From assembly GCA_036245805.1 (NCBI GenBank), contig BTRK01000006.1, positions 12,184,365-12,248,364 of the forward strand: DNA of 64,000 bases. Reading direction: 5' to 3'. Made by a program: the position numbers and the translations under genes. The stretch is from Pristionchus mayeri. Taxonomy: Eukaryota > Nematoda > Chromadorea > Rhabditida > Neodiplogasteridae. Shown piece by piece: positions 26,619-38,618 of this stretch. The notes beneath the pieces are model-generated. The model was not told the DNA's origin. It searched no databases and worked only from the letters and a program-made list of their open reading frames with translations. Position 1 is the first letter of the stretch, and each line of letters starts with the position of its first letter.

Positions 26619-27902
26619 TACTTCGCAGAGAAATTTTTAGATGGAGGCTCACTAAGTTTATCAAAAAGTACTAGTCGTGCACTACCAATTATCAAAAAAG
26701 AGAGAGCTGCTGATCTCATTATGTGCTTCGTACAGGTCGATAAATAATAGACATTTCGAAACATCAGAGTTATTTCGAATAAATCACCTGTTTCGGGGAT
26801 TGACGTGGCGGACACCTACCTATGGGCGCTATCATCAATATTTTAAGGGTTCTCTATTACATCAATATTTAAGAGCCCACTTGGCTGTCTCTTCTAAAAA
26901 GTGATATTTGTCTATCAATTATTTTTCTATATAAATGCCGAAATACCTAACATGGAGGGTATTCGGGCATGGATTACCCTAGAAAAAGTAGCTACCCCCA
27001 TAATATTCCGAATTGGTGAGAGATAGGGTAAGGGTTGTTCATTAATTTGAGCACGAAATTACCACTCCTCAAACTCAAGGGCTAGCACAAAAACGCCAAA
27101 AGTGTGTATTTTGATGTTCAAAATTGGACACCTAAACTCCGACGAACCCTGTTCATGAATGAAGAGCCACATCCTCTCCTAAAGCTTATTGTGACTTGCA
27201 TGGGACAGGTAGTTCATATTTACGAATAATTTAAATATCAAGGGCCGTCGGTATAGATACGATACTCCAGAAACGTATCGTGACAAGAGTCATGAAATCA
27301 CAAACTCGGGTTACGCGCCTATCTCTAATAGACCCTTCGTGGCTGATCAGTATCAATATTACCGGTGCGACATATGACAATCGCGCTTTACAACTGTGGC
27401 AAAGATTGGGTCATATCTCTGTTGTAAATGAAATGCTGATTCAAAAAGTCAGGGTGTAGGTCGCTCACATGAAGTTTGGGACACTACTGTATTCGCTTCC
27501 TTGGTCTGACATATTTATGATAGTGTGCGCTGAAGAGAGTATAGACGCCCCTATCTACCACTAAAAGACCTAAGTTGATTGGACAAAAACGAACGAAGGG
27601 CGATGTCAGAATGCACATTGGTTAAAATCGGACAAAACTTTATGACCAACCTGATACAATTAGATGATTGCGGTATAGATATTGTTTTCATACGTTACTG
27701 TCAATAACGTCAGCGCATATAGTATTGTAATATATTTTCAGAACTTGCATCAAATTGAAATAAGGTGATACCTGCTCGCAACAACCCACAAGTAACACTC
27801 CCGGAATATATTGATCAAGTTGTTAATTAAATCGTATTGTTTAATAAATCAACTTCGTCAATCTGATACTACTCGAATTCCACGATCAACAGGGCACTAC
27901 AC

Positions 27903-28057
27903 CGGATGAGAACCGTCGGATGTGAACCAAAAAATGCACCCTTCTGTAGGACCTTCATAGAAGATTTTTTGCCACTCAGAGAACCTACTGTGAATATGAT
28001 GGAGGAGGGTACTTTTTTGGTTCTCATCCGGTGGGTTCTCATCCGACGGTTCTCATC
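27903..28057. repeat. Short inverted/direct repeat cluster (GGATGAGAACCGTCGGATG)
   Basis: CGGATGAGAACCGTCGGATG at 27903 recurs inverted at about 28012-28057, where TTCTCATCCG occurs three times. Non-coding hairpin. Confidence 0.6.
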
Positions 28058-28382
28058 CGACCTAGTGCCATCAACAGTGCTTACAATGAACGCGTAAAGA
28101 TATGGCATCCACTCGTGTATCATTGTTATGTGCATGCAATGCATACATAAATAATGAGAAGAAGCGTAGCAACTGTGATCGAAATTCATAGATGCTGTAT
28201 AGTCTAATATTCAAACAAAACAAATTGATGCGATGAAAAACATCTCCAATTAAATCATATTAAAACGCAAAATTAGGGTAGTTCGCTCTATTTTGTTTTG
28301 CTTTCTTGCATACAAATATAGTAAAAATAACATTGATGCACGCCAAATTTTGGCCTAATAAGAGAATTGTGCCAAAAGGATA

Positions 28383-28455
28383 CGCTCCCGGGTGGGTTCG
28401 AACCACCGACCTTTCGGTTAACAGCCGAACGCGCTGCCGATTGCGCCACGGAAGC
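28383..28455 (-). tRNA. tRNA-Asn (GTT)
   Basis: 73 nt, minus strand. Acceptor GCTTCCG pairs with CGGGAGC (one G-U); D arm GCGC/GCGC; anticodon stem TTCGG/CCGAA around loop CTGTTAA (anticodon GTT); T arm GGTGG/CCACC with TTCGAAC; discriminator G. Intact cloverleaf, so probably functional. It lies 11 bp outside the palindrome 28467-29484. Confidence 0.92.
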
Positions 28456-28466
28456 ATGGAAGAGAC

Positions 28467-29484
28467 ATGAGGCCGGTTACCGAAGAATCGGGCAGCAGTG
28501 TGTAGGGGTTGGCACACCAAAATTTCGAAAACATGTAGAAAGGGGTTATCGAGGGTGCTGATCAACATGGTATGCTTCATTTTGTACCAAACCGACCGGT
28601 GCAGCCGGGCTGCAAGTAGGCCCTATTTAGATTTTCCTAAATAACTCAAAAAATTGTTGACGAATAATCATGAAATTTGTGCAGATGGTACAAATGACTA
28701 TAACGCATAAGATAAAATTAACAGAACAAAAACTATTTTATGCTAATTTGTAGAAAATATAGTTTTCGAATACCAGGGAGAAGCGGAAGCTGATTTTTAT
28801 CTAGAAAGATGCGCCTTGCCGAGAGGATCATTTTTCGTATGCGATGTGTGGGGTAACGCCGAATCGGTTTTTTGATATGAACCATTTTCTGACTCATTTT
28901 CCTAATTACGCCGCGCTCCGATGCTCGAGCAATGAAGAATTCAAATGTGTTTCATCGCTGAATGACCTCTTATTGACGAATCGGTCTCATAATTTTGCAT
29001 TCAAATTGAAACATATTTCAATTCTTCATTGCTCGCGCATCGGAACGCGGCGTAATAAGTAAAATGAGTCAGAAAATGGTTCATATCAAAAAACCGATTC
29101 GGCGTTATCCCACACATAGCATATGAAAAATGATCCTCTCGGCAAGGCGCATCTTTCTAGATAAAAATCAGCTTCCGCTTCTCCCTGGTATTCGAAAACT
29201 AAATTTTCGACAAATTTGCATAAAATATTTTTTGTTCTGTCAATTTGATCTTATGCGTTATAGTCATTTGTACCATCTCTGCAAATTTCATGATTATTCG
29301 TCAACAATTTTTTGAGTTATTTAGGAAAATCTAAATTGGGACTACTTGCAGCCCGGCTGCGCCGGTCGGTTTGGTACAAAATGAAACATACCATGTTGAT
29401 CAGCACCCTCGATAACCCCTTTCTACAAGTTTTCGAAATTTTGGTGTGCCAACCCATGTTTGATTCTTCGGTAACCGGCCTCAT
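28467..29484. repeat. Palindrome, 1.02 kb, next to tRNA-Asn
   Basis: ATGAGGCCGGTTACCGAAGA at the left and its complement ending at 29484; arms run through AGAAAGGGGTTATCGAGGGTG and GAGAAGCGGAAGCTGATTTT to a centre near 28980. No gene inside. Confidence 0.87.
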
Positions 29485-29944
29485 ATGAATGGATGCAGAA
29501 GAAAAGAATTTGCTTTACAATACAAGGTAAACTAAATGAAGATCAAACATTCAACTAACTTATGTTAATCTCGCACATCAGCTCATTGTTTATTCGAGAA
29601 ACAAATAAATATAAATTATAAAATTCGATTGGGGTTTGCAGTCGAATCAGTTATGCGAGCTGTCCCATCAGTGGCACAATCCATTCGGTCCTGCATTGTC
29701 TGCAAAGAAGAAGCTCGGAAACATTATCACTAGAAAGCTGTGGACCCCTCTATACTATGATCTGGCATCTAGTTGTTCACATAGCGCGAGTAGACATCAG
29801 AAGTATACATTGTCGAGGATTTCAAATTTGTGCAATTAATATTCATCTTTGATTGACGACTATCGATTCGGTCGATACATGTTGAGCTGTGATGAATACT
29901 TTAAATTTTTGGTGACTCCAGATAGTTCTCAGTGCAAATGGAAG

Positions 29945-30150
29945 TGAGTGAAATCGTGTACAGATCTGAATGACTATAATTAATCGAATGAAAGTGAAGA
30001 AAATGACAGTAAGCAGGACGAGTAATTTAGAGAAAAGAAGCAGACGAATTCGTACAATCGTGGGCGAATGACTCATCCCCTCGTCTCTCTTCTTTCTTTG
30101 GAGACTGCTAAGCAACGAATATAGCTTTTCGTATAAAGCGAAGGAGCTCA
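29945..30150 (+). repeat. Two-block repeat copy
   Basis: GTGAGTGAAATCGTGTACAG, TTCGTACAATCGTGGGCGAA and GACTGCTAAGCAACGAATAT in order. Confidence 0.68.
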
Positions 30151-30230
30151 ATGGATGAGGAACGATACAGATAAAGATACAAATGAGGAGATGTGCAGAA
30201 AATAAAATAAAAAATATAATTGAACCTGTA

Positions 30231-30366
30231 ATTAAAGTAGGAGTAAAGACAAAATTCAATTTTTGAAGCTTTCGTATACACTGCCTAGATCTCCCCAACG
30301 ATATGAAGCTCCGAAATTTTCACATTACTATCTCATTCCGCATTTTCCTTAACTCCTTCTTTAAAG
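30231..30366. mobile_element. Short TIR element, relative of 210-485
   Basis: Left AAGTAGGAGTAAAGACAAAA and right TTAACTCCTTCTTTAA are diverged inverted ends. The body CTTTCGTA.ACTGCCTAGATC..CAACGAT matches the body at about 250-290 (CTTTCATATGGACTGCCTAG). Confidence 0.62.
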
Positions 30367-30368
30367 AA

Positions 30369-31294
30369 CATATAGCACGCTGTAAACTAAAAATTCTGCA
30401 ATAGGTGCACGGACGCTGAAAATTTGCTTCCCCGAGACATTTTTTTACAATTGCAAATCGGTTGTCGGAAAAAAGTAGTTCATTGAACGAATGTACATAA
30501 GCATGGTGAAACATTGGCTTAAAACCATTTTTGTCTGTTTCTTTTGGTAAATACATTTTATCATTTTGATCTTGGAAAAATCGTGAAAAAATTGCACTCA
30601 AAATAATTTCCGCAAAAAAAGTGCTCGACACTTTTTTTGCGGAAAAAACGTGAAAAAAATGCCTAGACATTTTTTTCGCGTTTTTTGAGCTCATCGATAT
30701 GCCTCAATCGAATGAACAAAACTTATCACCTTGATTGGATCCGAACAAACAACCTCATGATCGCCGTTCCAGCGCGCTACCATTGCGCTATCCGGTCATG
30801 TTTCTTTCAACCTTCATTTCGTTCAATGAATACAATGAGTTGTTGATCTTATCACTCTTCTCGAACAAAGCCCATTATCATCCAAAAGATCAATTTCTAA
30901 TTATGGTTTATTCGTTTCTGAATGCACACGCTCATTAAACGAAATGAAGGTTGAAAGAAACATGACCGAATAGCGCAATGGTAGCGCGCCGCTGGAACGA
31001 AGATCGTGAGGTTGTTGGTTCGGATCCAATCAAGGTGAAGTTTTGTTCATTCGATTGAGGCATATCGATGAGCTCAGAAAAACGCGAAGAAAATGTCTAG
31101 GCATTTTTTCACGTTTTTTTTCCGCGAAAAAAGTGTCGAGCATTTTTTTTGCGGAAAATATTTTCAAAGCAAAAACTCGGTAAAATCATTGAATAAACAG
31201 CAATTTACCGTTTTCAATTTTCCTTGCCATTTCACACACTGTAACCATTACCTTACACCTATTGCAGAATTTTTAGTTTACAGCGTGCTATATG
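30369..31294. repeat. Palindrome, 0.93 kb, with a tRNA-like sequence in each arm
   Basis: Ends CATATAGCACGCTGTAAACT and complement. Arms include the TTTTTTGCGGAAAA blocks and mirrored tRNA-like segments at 30733-30800 (-) and 30961-31035 (+): GCGCAATGGTAGCGCGC (box A-like) and GGTTCGGATCCAATC (box B-like). The acceptor stem does not close, so these are tRNA-derived relics. Confidence 0.8.
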
Positions 31295-32436
31295 CTACGC
31301 ACAAATCAATGATTGTGATTTTTGCGGACAAATCGACGTGATAATCAACACAATATGTTTCTTAAATTTACTAAACTTAAAAATTTGTATCGCATTCCAA
31401 TCATTGCCTCTGGAAAACTACGAATAATCCCACTGAATTATTCAGCTGTGTTGGCCCAATTCAATTACGTATGTGTATATTATTTGTTTTTAAAAATATT
31501 ATCATTCAGAAAAGATACAACAAAATATTCATAATTTGGATGAGGTAGCAGAGGGAGTGTTCGGATTCCACGGAGCCGGAAATCGACTGCAAAATATATT
31601 TAATTACAATATGGTAATCTGATGACCGTGCATCATCCCACCATAGTCATTCGTTTAGATATTCACAATAATCCAATTATCATTTCGTGCTTCTCTCCTC
31701 TTTGGCGTATTTCCCTTACATTTACAGTAATCAGTCTTCAGCGCCGGTCATGATATGGAATGTGAGGAGTAGGATCCACTGTCTTCTGTTCTGAAACACA
31801 ATATAACAACTATATTTTTGAATAGTCTCACCATTTTTAATTAATGTTGTCACGGATCAATGTGCATATCCAGTGTATATGTAAAGGGGACACCCCATTT
31901 CTAGCCAAATACCAATTATTCTGCCCCAAATTACTGTGAATCATTAATTAGAATAATTAATATAATTAAATATCGTATTTAAATAATTAAATTATAATCA
32001 ATCAATACAAAATATATTAGGACTACTGTATCACACTAGTAAACCCCTATTTAAATTCCCGCCGCGGTCTAGAACTTTCCGTGATGATACTCAGTGAAGT
32101 GTGCCCTCCTTATTTTTGTTTTTCCCAAACTTCCTTCGATTTTTCCCGTTTTGTGCGTTACGTTAATCGTTTTGATCCGTTTCTTTTGTGTTTATTGCGA
32201 TAATAATAGTTGCTAATTACACTCATCGTCTTACCTGAGTTTCCACAAGGGACTGGGCTTATTCTGGGCTTAGTTTACCTCTATATTCTTCACATGTCCA
32301 TAGTTGCTTAGGACTTCTATTTCCTTTGCAACTTTGTCATTGTTCTACGCAACATTCTTCTTTCTTGAGTCAACAACTATTTACCGACTATAGTTCGATT
32401 TATTTTTTATGTTTTTTTTTATTTTATCAGCTCGTT
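31295..32436. other. No confident gene
   Basis: AT-rich. Two minus-strand stretches after good acceptors (ending at about 31600 and 31795) have short open reading but cannot be tied to a family or to each other. Confidence 0.4.
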
Positions 32437-32604
32437 AAGTGAGTGAGATCGTGTAGAGATCTTTCGAAAGAAGATGCACAAAAATGATAAAAATTGAAAA
32501 AAGAGAAGCGGCAGTCGGATTCGTACAATCACCCTCCTCACCCCTCTACCTCCCATATTTTCTCCTGTGAGATGCTAAACAACGAAAAGTGCATCGAAAG
32601 AAGG
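32437..32604 (+). repeat. Two-block repeat copy
   Basis: GTGAGTGAGATCGTGTAGAG, GTACAATCACCC and GATGCTAAACAACGAAAAGT. GATGC and GCATC around the last block can pair. Confidence 0.7.
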
Positions 32605-33042
32605 CATTAATTGGAGTGTAATACGACACTGAAAACAAACGAAAAAATAACACATCAACCTGTATGTTTATCAACATGTTGAAAATACTGAATCAACTAT
32701 TCGGCTGTCCTTAATGCGTTCATTATTTCCTCAATCTTCGTACATTTCAATGCTCGTGAAAGCCATTGACAATGTTTATCAACTGGTAATACAAATGACA
32801 ACGCTAACTTTGGAAATAGAGCAGTGCTTAATCGAATCACTCATTGCTCACAAACGCATGGCTCAATCGGGCTTCCGCAGAAAGACAATTTCGTCCTGGA
32901 AATAGTAGAACAGTTTCCGACTTGTACATATTTTATATTCGGTTCGCGATAAGGTTGGAAATTGGACTGGGCGTTGGGAAGTTGAGCATTCACCGGAGAA
33001 TTGGTTCATTGATGCCGCAACCACCAAACTTATGTTTTCAAA

Positions 33043-33286
33043 TTAAGTGAATGAGATCGTGTAGTGATCTTAATGAAGACACTTGCAAGAATAAATATTT
33101 ACGGAAATTGAAACAGGAAACAGGGAGACTTTTAATTATAGGAATAATTTTAAACAAAAAAAGTATATGAGCAGAAAGGAGAGGCAGTCGCATTCGTACT
33201 AACATAGACGAATGCTTCTTCCCTTCTCCCATTCTCTTTTCTATCTGCTAAGAAACGCATAGTGCTCCTTGAATCGAAAGAGGGGC
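33043..33286 (+). repeat. Two-block repeat copy
   Basis: TTAAGTGAATGAGATCGTGT, GGCAGTCGCATTCGTACTAA and CTGCTAAGAAACGCATAGTG in order. Confidence 0.68.
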
Positions 33287-33732
33287 ATTGATGAGCATGC
33301 AAGAAGGCTCAGAAAAACAAATGGGATGTCTATGCGATGGTTTGACAGTCACTTTATTGAGGCAATGAGACATGAAAGGAAAAAATCAATACAATAAATT
33401 GGACGGTTCAGAAGTATATGACGAGGGCGCCTCACTAATTCTGCTCGCGATGTAGTATGGTCATGATAATCGTCTGCGTATTGGAAGTTCAGAAACATGA
33501 TCTTGGCAGCCTAAGCTACCCGGTCCATTTTCATTTCTCTTTTGGAAAGAAGTCACGATGCAGCCCAATCACGGCAGGCATGTAGTTGTCCATCTATAAT
33601 TATGTTTTCGAATCTCAAGATAATTTAGACGGGGTCTATACCTGTTCATTTCATCTTTTCGAGGTACGATGAGATTTTGAAATTGCAAAAAAATATTGAT
33701 TCCACAAATCCTATTTACATAGTAAATAAAAG

Positions 33733-33920
33733 TAAATGAGACCGTGTAGAGATCTGAATGAAGATCTTCAATCGAAGAGACTTTAAAGTACAAATAATGA
33801 ATAAGTTAGAGGAGAGACGAGGCATTCGTACACTCGGAGCGAATGATTCATCCCTCCTCCACTCTCCTTCTTCTCTCTTCGAGGGCTGCTAAGCAACGAG
33901 AAGTAGTCCTCGAATCAAAA
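33733..33920 (+). repeat. Two-block repeat copy, best closing hairpin
   Basis: AATGAGACCGTGTAGAGATC, CATTCGTACACTCGGAGCGA, then CGAGGGCTGCT - AAGCAACGAGA - AGTAGTCCTCG, a stem of eleven pairs if G-U pairs are allowed. Confidence 0.7.
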
Positions 33921-34525
33921 AATGACTCGAGTGCATGCAACTCAAAGGCGAAAAGTACAGAATGGATAAATGCAGAAGATAAAATTAAGCATTGTAATCG
34001 AACAACTGTCCCTGCTCATCATGAATGAAGTTGACAACGTGGAGCGAAATACGTGAATAAATTGAATTTGTTTATCTCGTGAATGTAATAAATTTTTATG
34101 CAAACAATTGAGAAATTAACATGTTGAATCATTCATGAACAGACGGTCTCATCGCAATTTCAGAAGCAGATGGATTGTTCGCATGCTGAAAGTGACAAAC
34201 TTTAAATGGAACGGTCATCATTCAATTTTTATTGAAAATGTCTAACCTAGTTCTCGAAGTGCCAATCTTTGGTGATGGATTCTGTGGGATATCGCTGACT
34301 GTACAAGTATCGAACAAAACTCTCCAATTTGTCATTCAGATAAATTACCAGAGCAAATGCATGAATCGCTTACTTGTGCCTGCATCAGCGTTGATGCTCA
34401 TCAAGTAGTATATGAATCAATATCATGATCAGGCAGAGGGAATATCTACAATTTCAAATAGTACACTGCCACGAAATTGTTTGGTTTACTTTAAAAAGTA
34501 TTCGTAATTCATGCTTCCGATAAGA

Positions 34526-34656
34526 ATAATGAGATCGAATAAAAATCTGAAATATCGACATTAATCAAGGAAATGATCAGATAATCATCCCTTCCCTTCT
34601 CCTCTGTCTTTGGGGTCTACTGAGCAACGAAAAGTGCTCCGCGAATCGAAAGAAGG
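34526..34656 (+). repeat. Two-block repeat copy
   Basis: ATAATGAGATCGAATAAAAA and, after CT-rich DNA, CTACTGAGCAACGAAAAGTG. Confidence 0.62.
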
Positions 34657-34710
34657 AAATATCCAGATAATCAAATTATATCTGAGTAAAAAGAAAGAAA
34701 GTAAAGATTC

Positions 34711-34803
34711 AGTCGGATTCGAACAATCGGTGGATGAGGGATATCCACTCTCCCTCTCAAGCTTCGCTCTCCCAATTCGTGAGAGATGCTAAGCAACGAA
34801 CGG
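34711..34803 (+). repeat. Two-block repeat, 3' half
   Basis: GTCGGATTCGAACAATCGGT, the CT-rich run and GAGATGCTAAGCAACGAACG. Confidence 0.6.
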
Positions 34804-35030
34804 GACTACCCGTCCGATGTCCCACTTTACGAGATTCTGACAATGCAATATATAAGCAAATCGCCCAAATGTGCATTGTGGATCTCGAAATGACGAAAAA
34901 TCACATGTCCGGTTTGGTACGGTCGAATGTTTTTGGTTGCCTTATCGTAGATGTTTGTAAATGTTCGTAGTCAATATATGCAATCAGCTCATGTGCAAAG
35001 TAAGTATTGTCCAGAAAAGAATGCAAATCA

Positions 35031-35065
35031 TTGAGATCGAGTAGGGATCTGAATGAAGATAATCA
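35031..35065 (+). repeat. Two-block repeat, 5' half
   Basis: ATTGAGATCGAGTAGGGATCTG followed by GAATGAAGA, matching the 5' blocks at 33733 and 34526; no closing block within 200 bp. Confidence 0.5.
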
Positions 35066-35555
35066 ATCAAAGAAAAATGTGCATCAAATGAAAAGAAAAT
35101 GCTCCTCGAAACTATCTGGACCTCAAGTGGCAATAGGAGACAGAGAACGATTCAAATAAAAACAGAAGAAACATCAAATAAGAGAAACATCAAAAAGAGA
35201 ATCAACCATAACAGTACTGTCCCCATTTCTAAGTCTGCAAATTGTAATCCCAGACCACACATGCTTTCACAATCTTGAATATCGAGCATGTACCTCTATA
35301 TATTTACCCAGAACAGATACGGATGCCATGGGGAGTGAAATCGGTGTAGTAATATAATCTAGAGAGGGGAGACACAATATGTAAAGGAGGTGGTAAACAA
35401 GATATGAAACGGGTGCACGTGCATGAACAACTAGCGTTGAAATCTAGCGCACGATTTACTCGCTTCGATCATGAACATACAATTCTGAATTTATTCATGC
35501 ATCTCTTGCTGTTCTCGTGTTTGTTTACTCTCTTTGACTCCATCTCGAGTCCCTC

Positions 35556-36903
35556 TCATTGCTTGTAACTGCCCAAAGAGTCGTCTATAGCGAAAGTCGT
35601 CGTCTGAGTCTGAAATTTTTGATTTTTGTGATTACATTATTTTTTTTGAAAATAATGGAACAAATTTTTATATATAATATTGCCTTACATTATATTAGGA
35701 TATTGACACAATCCTATGTAATGAATCAAAAAAAGAATAGGACTAAAGTTTCAGAGATCAAAGATTGCAAATCAACTGACCCCATCAATATTCCCCATCG
35801 AGTTGTCTCTAGCAAGAGTCGTCGTCTGAGTCTGAAATTAACAAGTAATGAAAATTGTTTCAACATGACGTCAATGATTTCATATAATTACTTGTATTCA
35901 ATTAACTCACCAAATCAATGGTGCCCTGAGTGTTTTCCTCCATCGTGGACGATGGAATATCACTGGAGGGAGTAACCGAGGCTAGCTTACTCGAGGTGGA
36001 GGAGGGGGAGGCCCGTTCTTAACGGTAGTACAATTTTGAATAAACGGGAGGGTGACGAAACGTGAACCGACAAAACGTAAACAATTCACAGCTCCTTCGG
36101 GATTCGAAGTAGGGACTTGGCAGTTGTTGCATTGTTATCAATATGCCCTACACTACACCACCCTGATTAGATCCAACTAGACGAAGTTGAGTTTTGCTCA
36201 ACACCAACGTACAGGGGTTAGTGGTCCAAATTGGGAATTTTAGTGCAAAATTACGATTAGATAACCACAAGTTACAGTAATCAATCGATATTCTAGCACC
36301 CCTGAAATTACTCTAACCCGGTAAAATGAACATCAAATGGTTACGGCATTTTGAGTTTATCTAACCATAATTTTTCACTCAAATTCCCAATTTTGGACCA
36401 TGAACACCTATACGTTGCTAGTGAGTGAAAATCAAGTTTACATAGTTATATCTAATCAGGGTGGTGTAGTGTAGGGCATACTGATAACAATGCAACACCT
36501 GCCAAGTCCCCACTTCATATCCCGAGGGAGCTGCGATTTGTTTACTTTTTGTCGGTTCACGTTTTGTCACCCCCCCCCCCCCCGAATAAACAAATATCAA
36601 ATGTGGCCAATGCAACGACTGTAATCAGACTATCAATATATTTCTACCTTGGTCGATTCGCGCTTTCGACCGTTCAATTCACGCAGAAAACGTTGTTGCC
36701 ACGTCTCCTTCTACAAAAATTGTACGAATCGGTTTTTTAACATCTATTTTCTTCCTACATTGATTCAGCAATCGCGTAAATCTTTATAAACTTTTTGCTC
36801 GTACCTCACTGGAATTGCGATCGTAGGAGTAGTTCTTCAGTGTTGATTCAGTAGGAGGATGATTCTTAGCTGGTTCGGCCTTCTTCTTTCGGAAACGAAG
36901 AAC
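35556..36903 (-). CDS. 3' end of an unrecognised gene with two tandem terminal exons
   Basis: No family recognised. Exons on the minus strand: 36903-36805 (33 codons beginning VLRFRKKKAEPAKNHPP; basic then polar, as after a last membrane helix), an exon ending at 35911 (from about 36010; its acceptor is unresolved; reads ...MEENTQGTIDL), then one of two terminal exons: 35831-35772 (TQTTTLARDNSMGNIDGVS, stop) or 35609-35556 (TQTTTFAIDDSLGSYKQ, stop). The two last exons share acceptor, phase and the first 15 bases and look like a tandem duplication used alternatively. The 36.0-36.8 kb intron is occupied by a foldback element. 5' exons were not found upstream. Confidence 0.5.
36041..36583. repeat. 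Foldback element, 0.54 kb
   Basis: GGTGACGAAACGTGAACCGA at 36051 is mirrored at about 36553-36571, ending in a run of 13 C; arms share CCCTACACTACACCACCCTGA. A diverged single arm follows at 36940-37190 (GGGGTTCATGGTCCAAAATTG). Confidence 0.78.
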
Positions 36904-37191
36904 CTGTAAAATGTGAACTGGAAATATAATAATTTGGGGGGTGACAATTGCCCAAACGACAAACTCGTTGCCGTTCGATTGGAATTTGGCAAAGCAGCTT
37001 GGGAGTTGTTTCATTGTAACCAGTATGTGCTCCACTACATATGTAACTCTTGTTACCAGCCGATCTTGAGTTTCACTCCATATCTATGTATAGGGGTTCA
37101 TGGTCCAAAATTGGCAATTTGAATGGAAAATCAGGGTTAGATAAACACCCAATGCCCTAACCAATCGATAACAATTTTACTGGGATAAAGT

Positions 37192-37990
37192 ATTAGGCTG
37201 TCAAGAAAGTTTCGCTCGATTTGAAACATGATGTTTGAGCCCGCCTAAAATCCTTTTCGTTAAAGATCTCAAGCTACCTCGGTAGCATGTAGTAGGGGTT
37301 TACTTGGGCAATGTATGCATATGTACGAATCGCATCATGCCTTTTGGATATCCGGAAAATCCAAGTTTTATCAAAAGTGATATTTTCACTATTTTCTAAA
37401 AATATCTGACTGATTATCATTGAAAATTTTCTCCTGGGGTAACTTTTCATGGGGAATTCAATGAACATAGTTAAAAATACACGCCTTTTGGAAAAATTTT
37501 CAGGGTGTCAAATTTGAAAATTTAAATGGGTATGATTTTTTTTCAGAGACAAGCTAGCCTTTTACTTCCAACGGTAAAAATGCTTATCTCGTCGAAATAT
37601 GTGACAATTTAAATATGTATGGGGTTTTGAAACTGCAGTTTAAAAGTTTCAAAAACCGAACACCCAAATTTGGCGCACCGCGTAAAATCAGGCGTTTGAG
37701 ATACGGCTTTCTAAGGTCGATTTTCGGACTCTACGTGAAAAGTTACCCCTAGGGATATCTTAAAATCAGCACTGTATTTTTCGCTGTACGGCCTCTGATC
37801 AGTTCTCTCAGATATTCACTCATATATTTGCGAAAATTCGAGATATACAACCGATAGTTACAAAATGCATCGATGAAAGCTCTTTTAGGAGTGATACAAG
37901 GTTGGCTAAAAACACTGGTAAAGACTCAGAAGATGATATTGGCATGGGACACGATTCTATCAGGTTGTTGCGAAAGTCTTGCTCGATTTT
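37192..37990. repeat. Two unpaired mariner-type ends
   Basis: TTAGGCTGTCAAGAAAGTTT at 37193 and TCAGGTTGTTGCGAAAGTCT at 37963 match the mariner end pattern but point the same way and differ in sequence, so they are remnants of two elements. Confidence 0.5.
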
Positions 37991-38284
37991 ATCATTTTAA
38001 TACTTCTGTCTGCGTTGGCATTCGAATTCATTTCAGACTTACCTGGTTTTTCTTATACTATGAGGGTATCAATGTTCATTCTAGCGCACCTTAGATCAGA
38101 CCTCTCATTTCATTTAGGAATGCTTACTTATAGTTCAAATCTTGCGCTATGAGTTAATCAAGATGACTTTTCCTTCTACCATAATTTTATGGAGACTAGA
38201 TATATGACCATACCTGAAGTACAAGCGTACATAGCTATGTTAATACATCACTCATGATCACTTACTATATAAGTCATAATCACT

Positions 38285-38510
38285 TCTCCATTCTTCTCCA
38301 TTCTCCATTCTCCATTCTCCATTCTCCATTCTCCATTCTCCATTCTCCATTCTCCATTCTCCATTCTCCATTCTCCATTCTCCATTCTCCATTCTCCATT
38401 CTCCATTCTCCATTCTCCATTCTCCATTCTCCATTTTCTCCATTCTCCATTCTCCATTCTCCATTCTCCATTCTCCATTCTCCATTCTCCATTCTCCATT
38501 CTCCATTCGT
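38285..38510. repeat. CCATTCT (7 bp) minisatellite, about 32 units
   Basis: Perfect or near-perfect tandem CCATTCT units with one interruption near 38433. The repeating open frames across it on both strands are an artefact of the repeat. Confidence 0.97.
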
Positions 38511-38618
38511 GCGCCCGTGAGGGGTGGTCGTACTCCGATCGCCTCCTCTCTGGCGTGCGTTTGGGAGTCCCCAGTCGTCAGCTTGGACAACCGTACTGGG
38601 TCTCGCCTGTCCATCGGA

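Larger units (their letters stand above)
25223..27654. mobile_element. Outer mariner-type element of a three-level nest
   Basis: Ends TTAGGTTGGTCATAAAGTTT (25223) and the inverted partner ending CAACCTGA (27654), with TA on both sides. Removing the inner element leaves about 1.26 kb, the length of a full mariner, but no transposase was recognised in the remaining sequence. Confidence 0.82.

Noticed and set aside
25223..27654. Search for a transposase in the outer element, whose size fits mariner
   Set aside because: No HDN or SPDLAPSD-like motifs were found on either strand.
38248..38614. Long ORFs of repeated MENGEWR or SILHSPF across the CCATTCT array
   Set aside because: Produced by the 7-bp repeat having no stop in several frames; no coding evidence.
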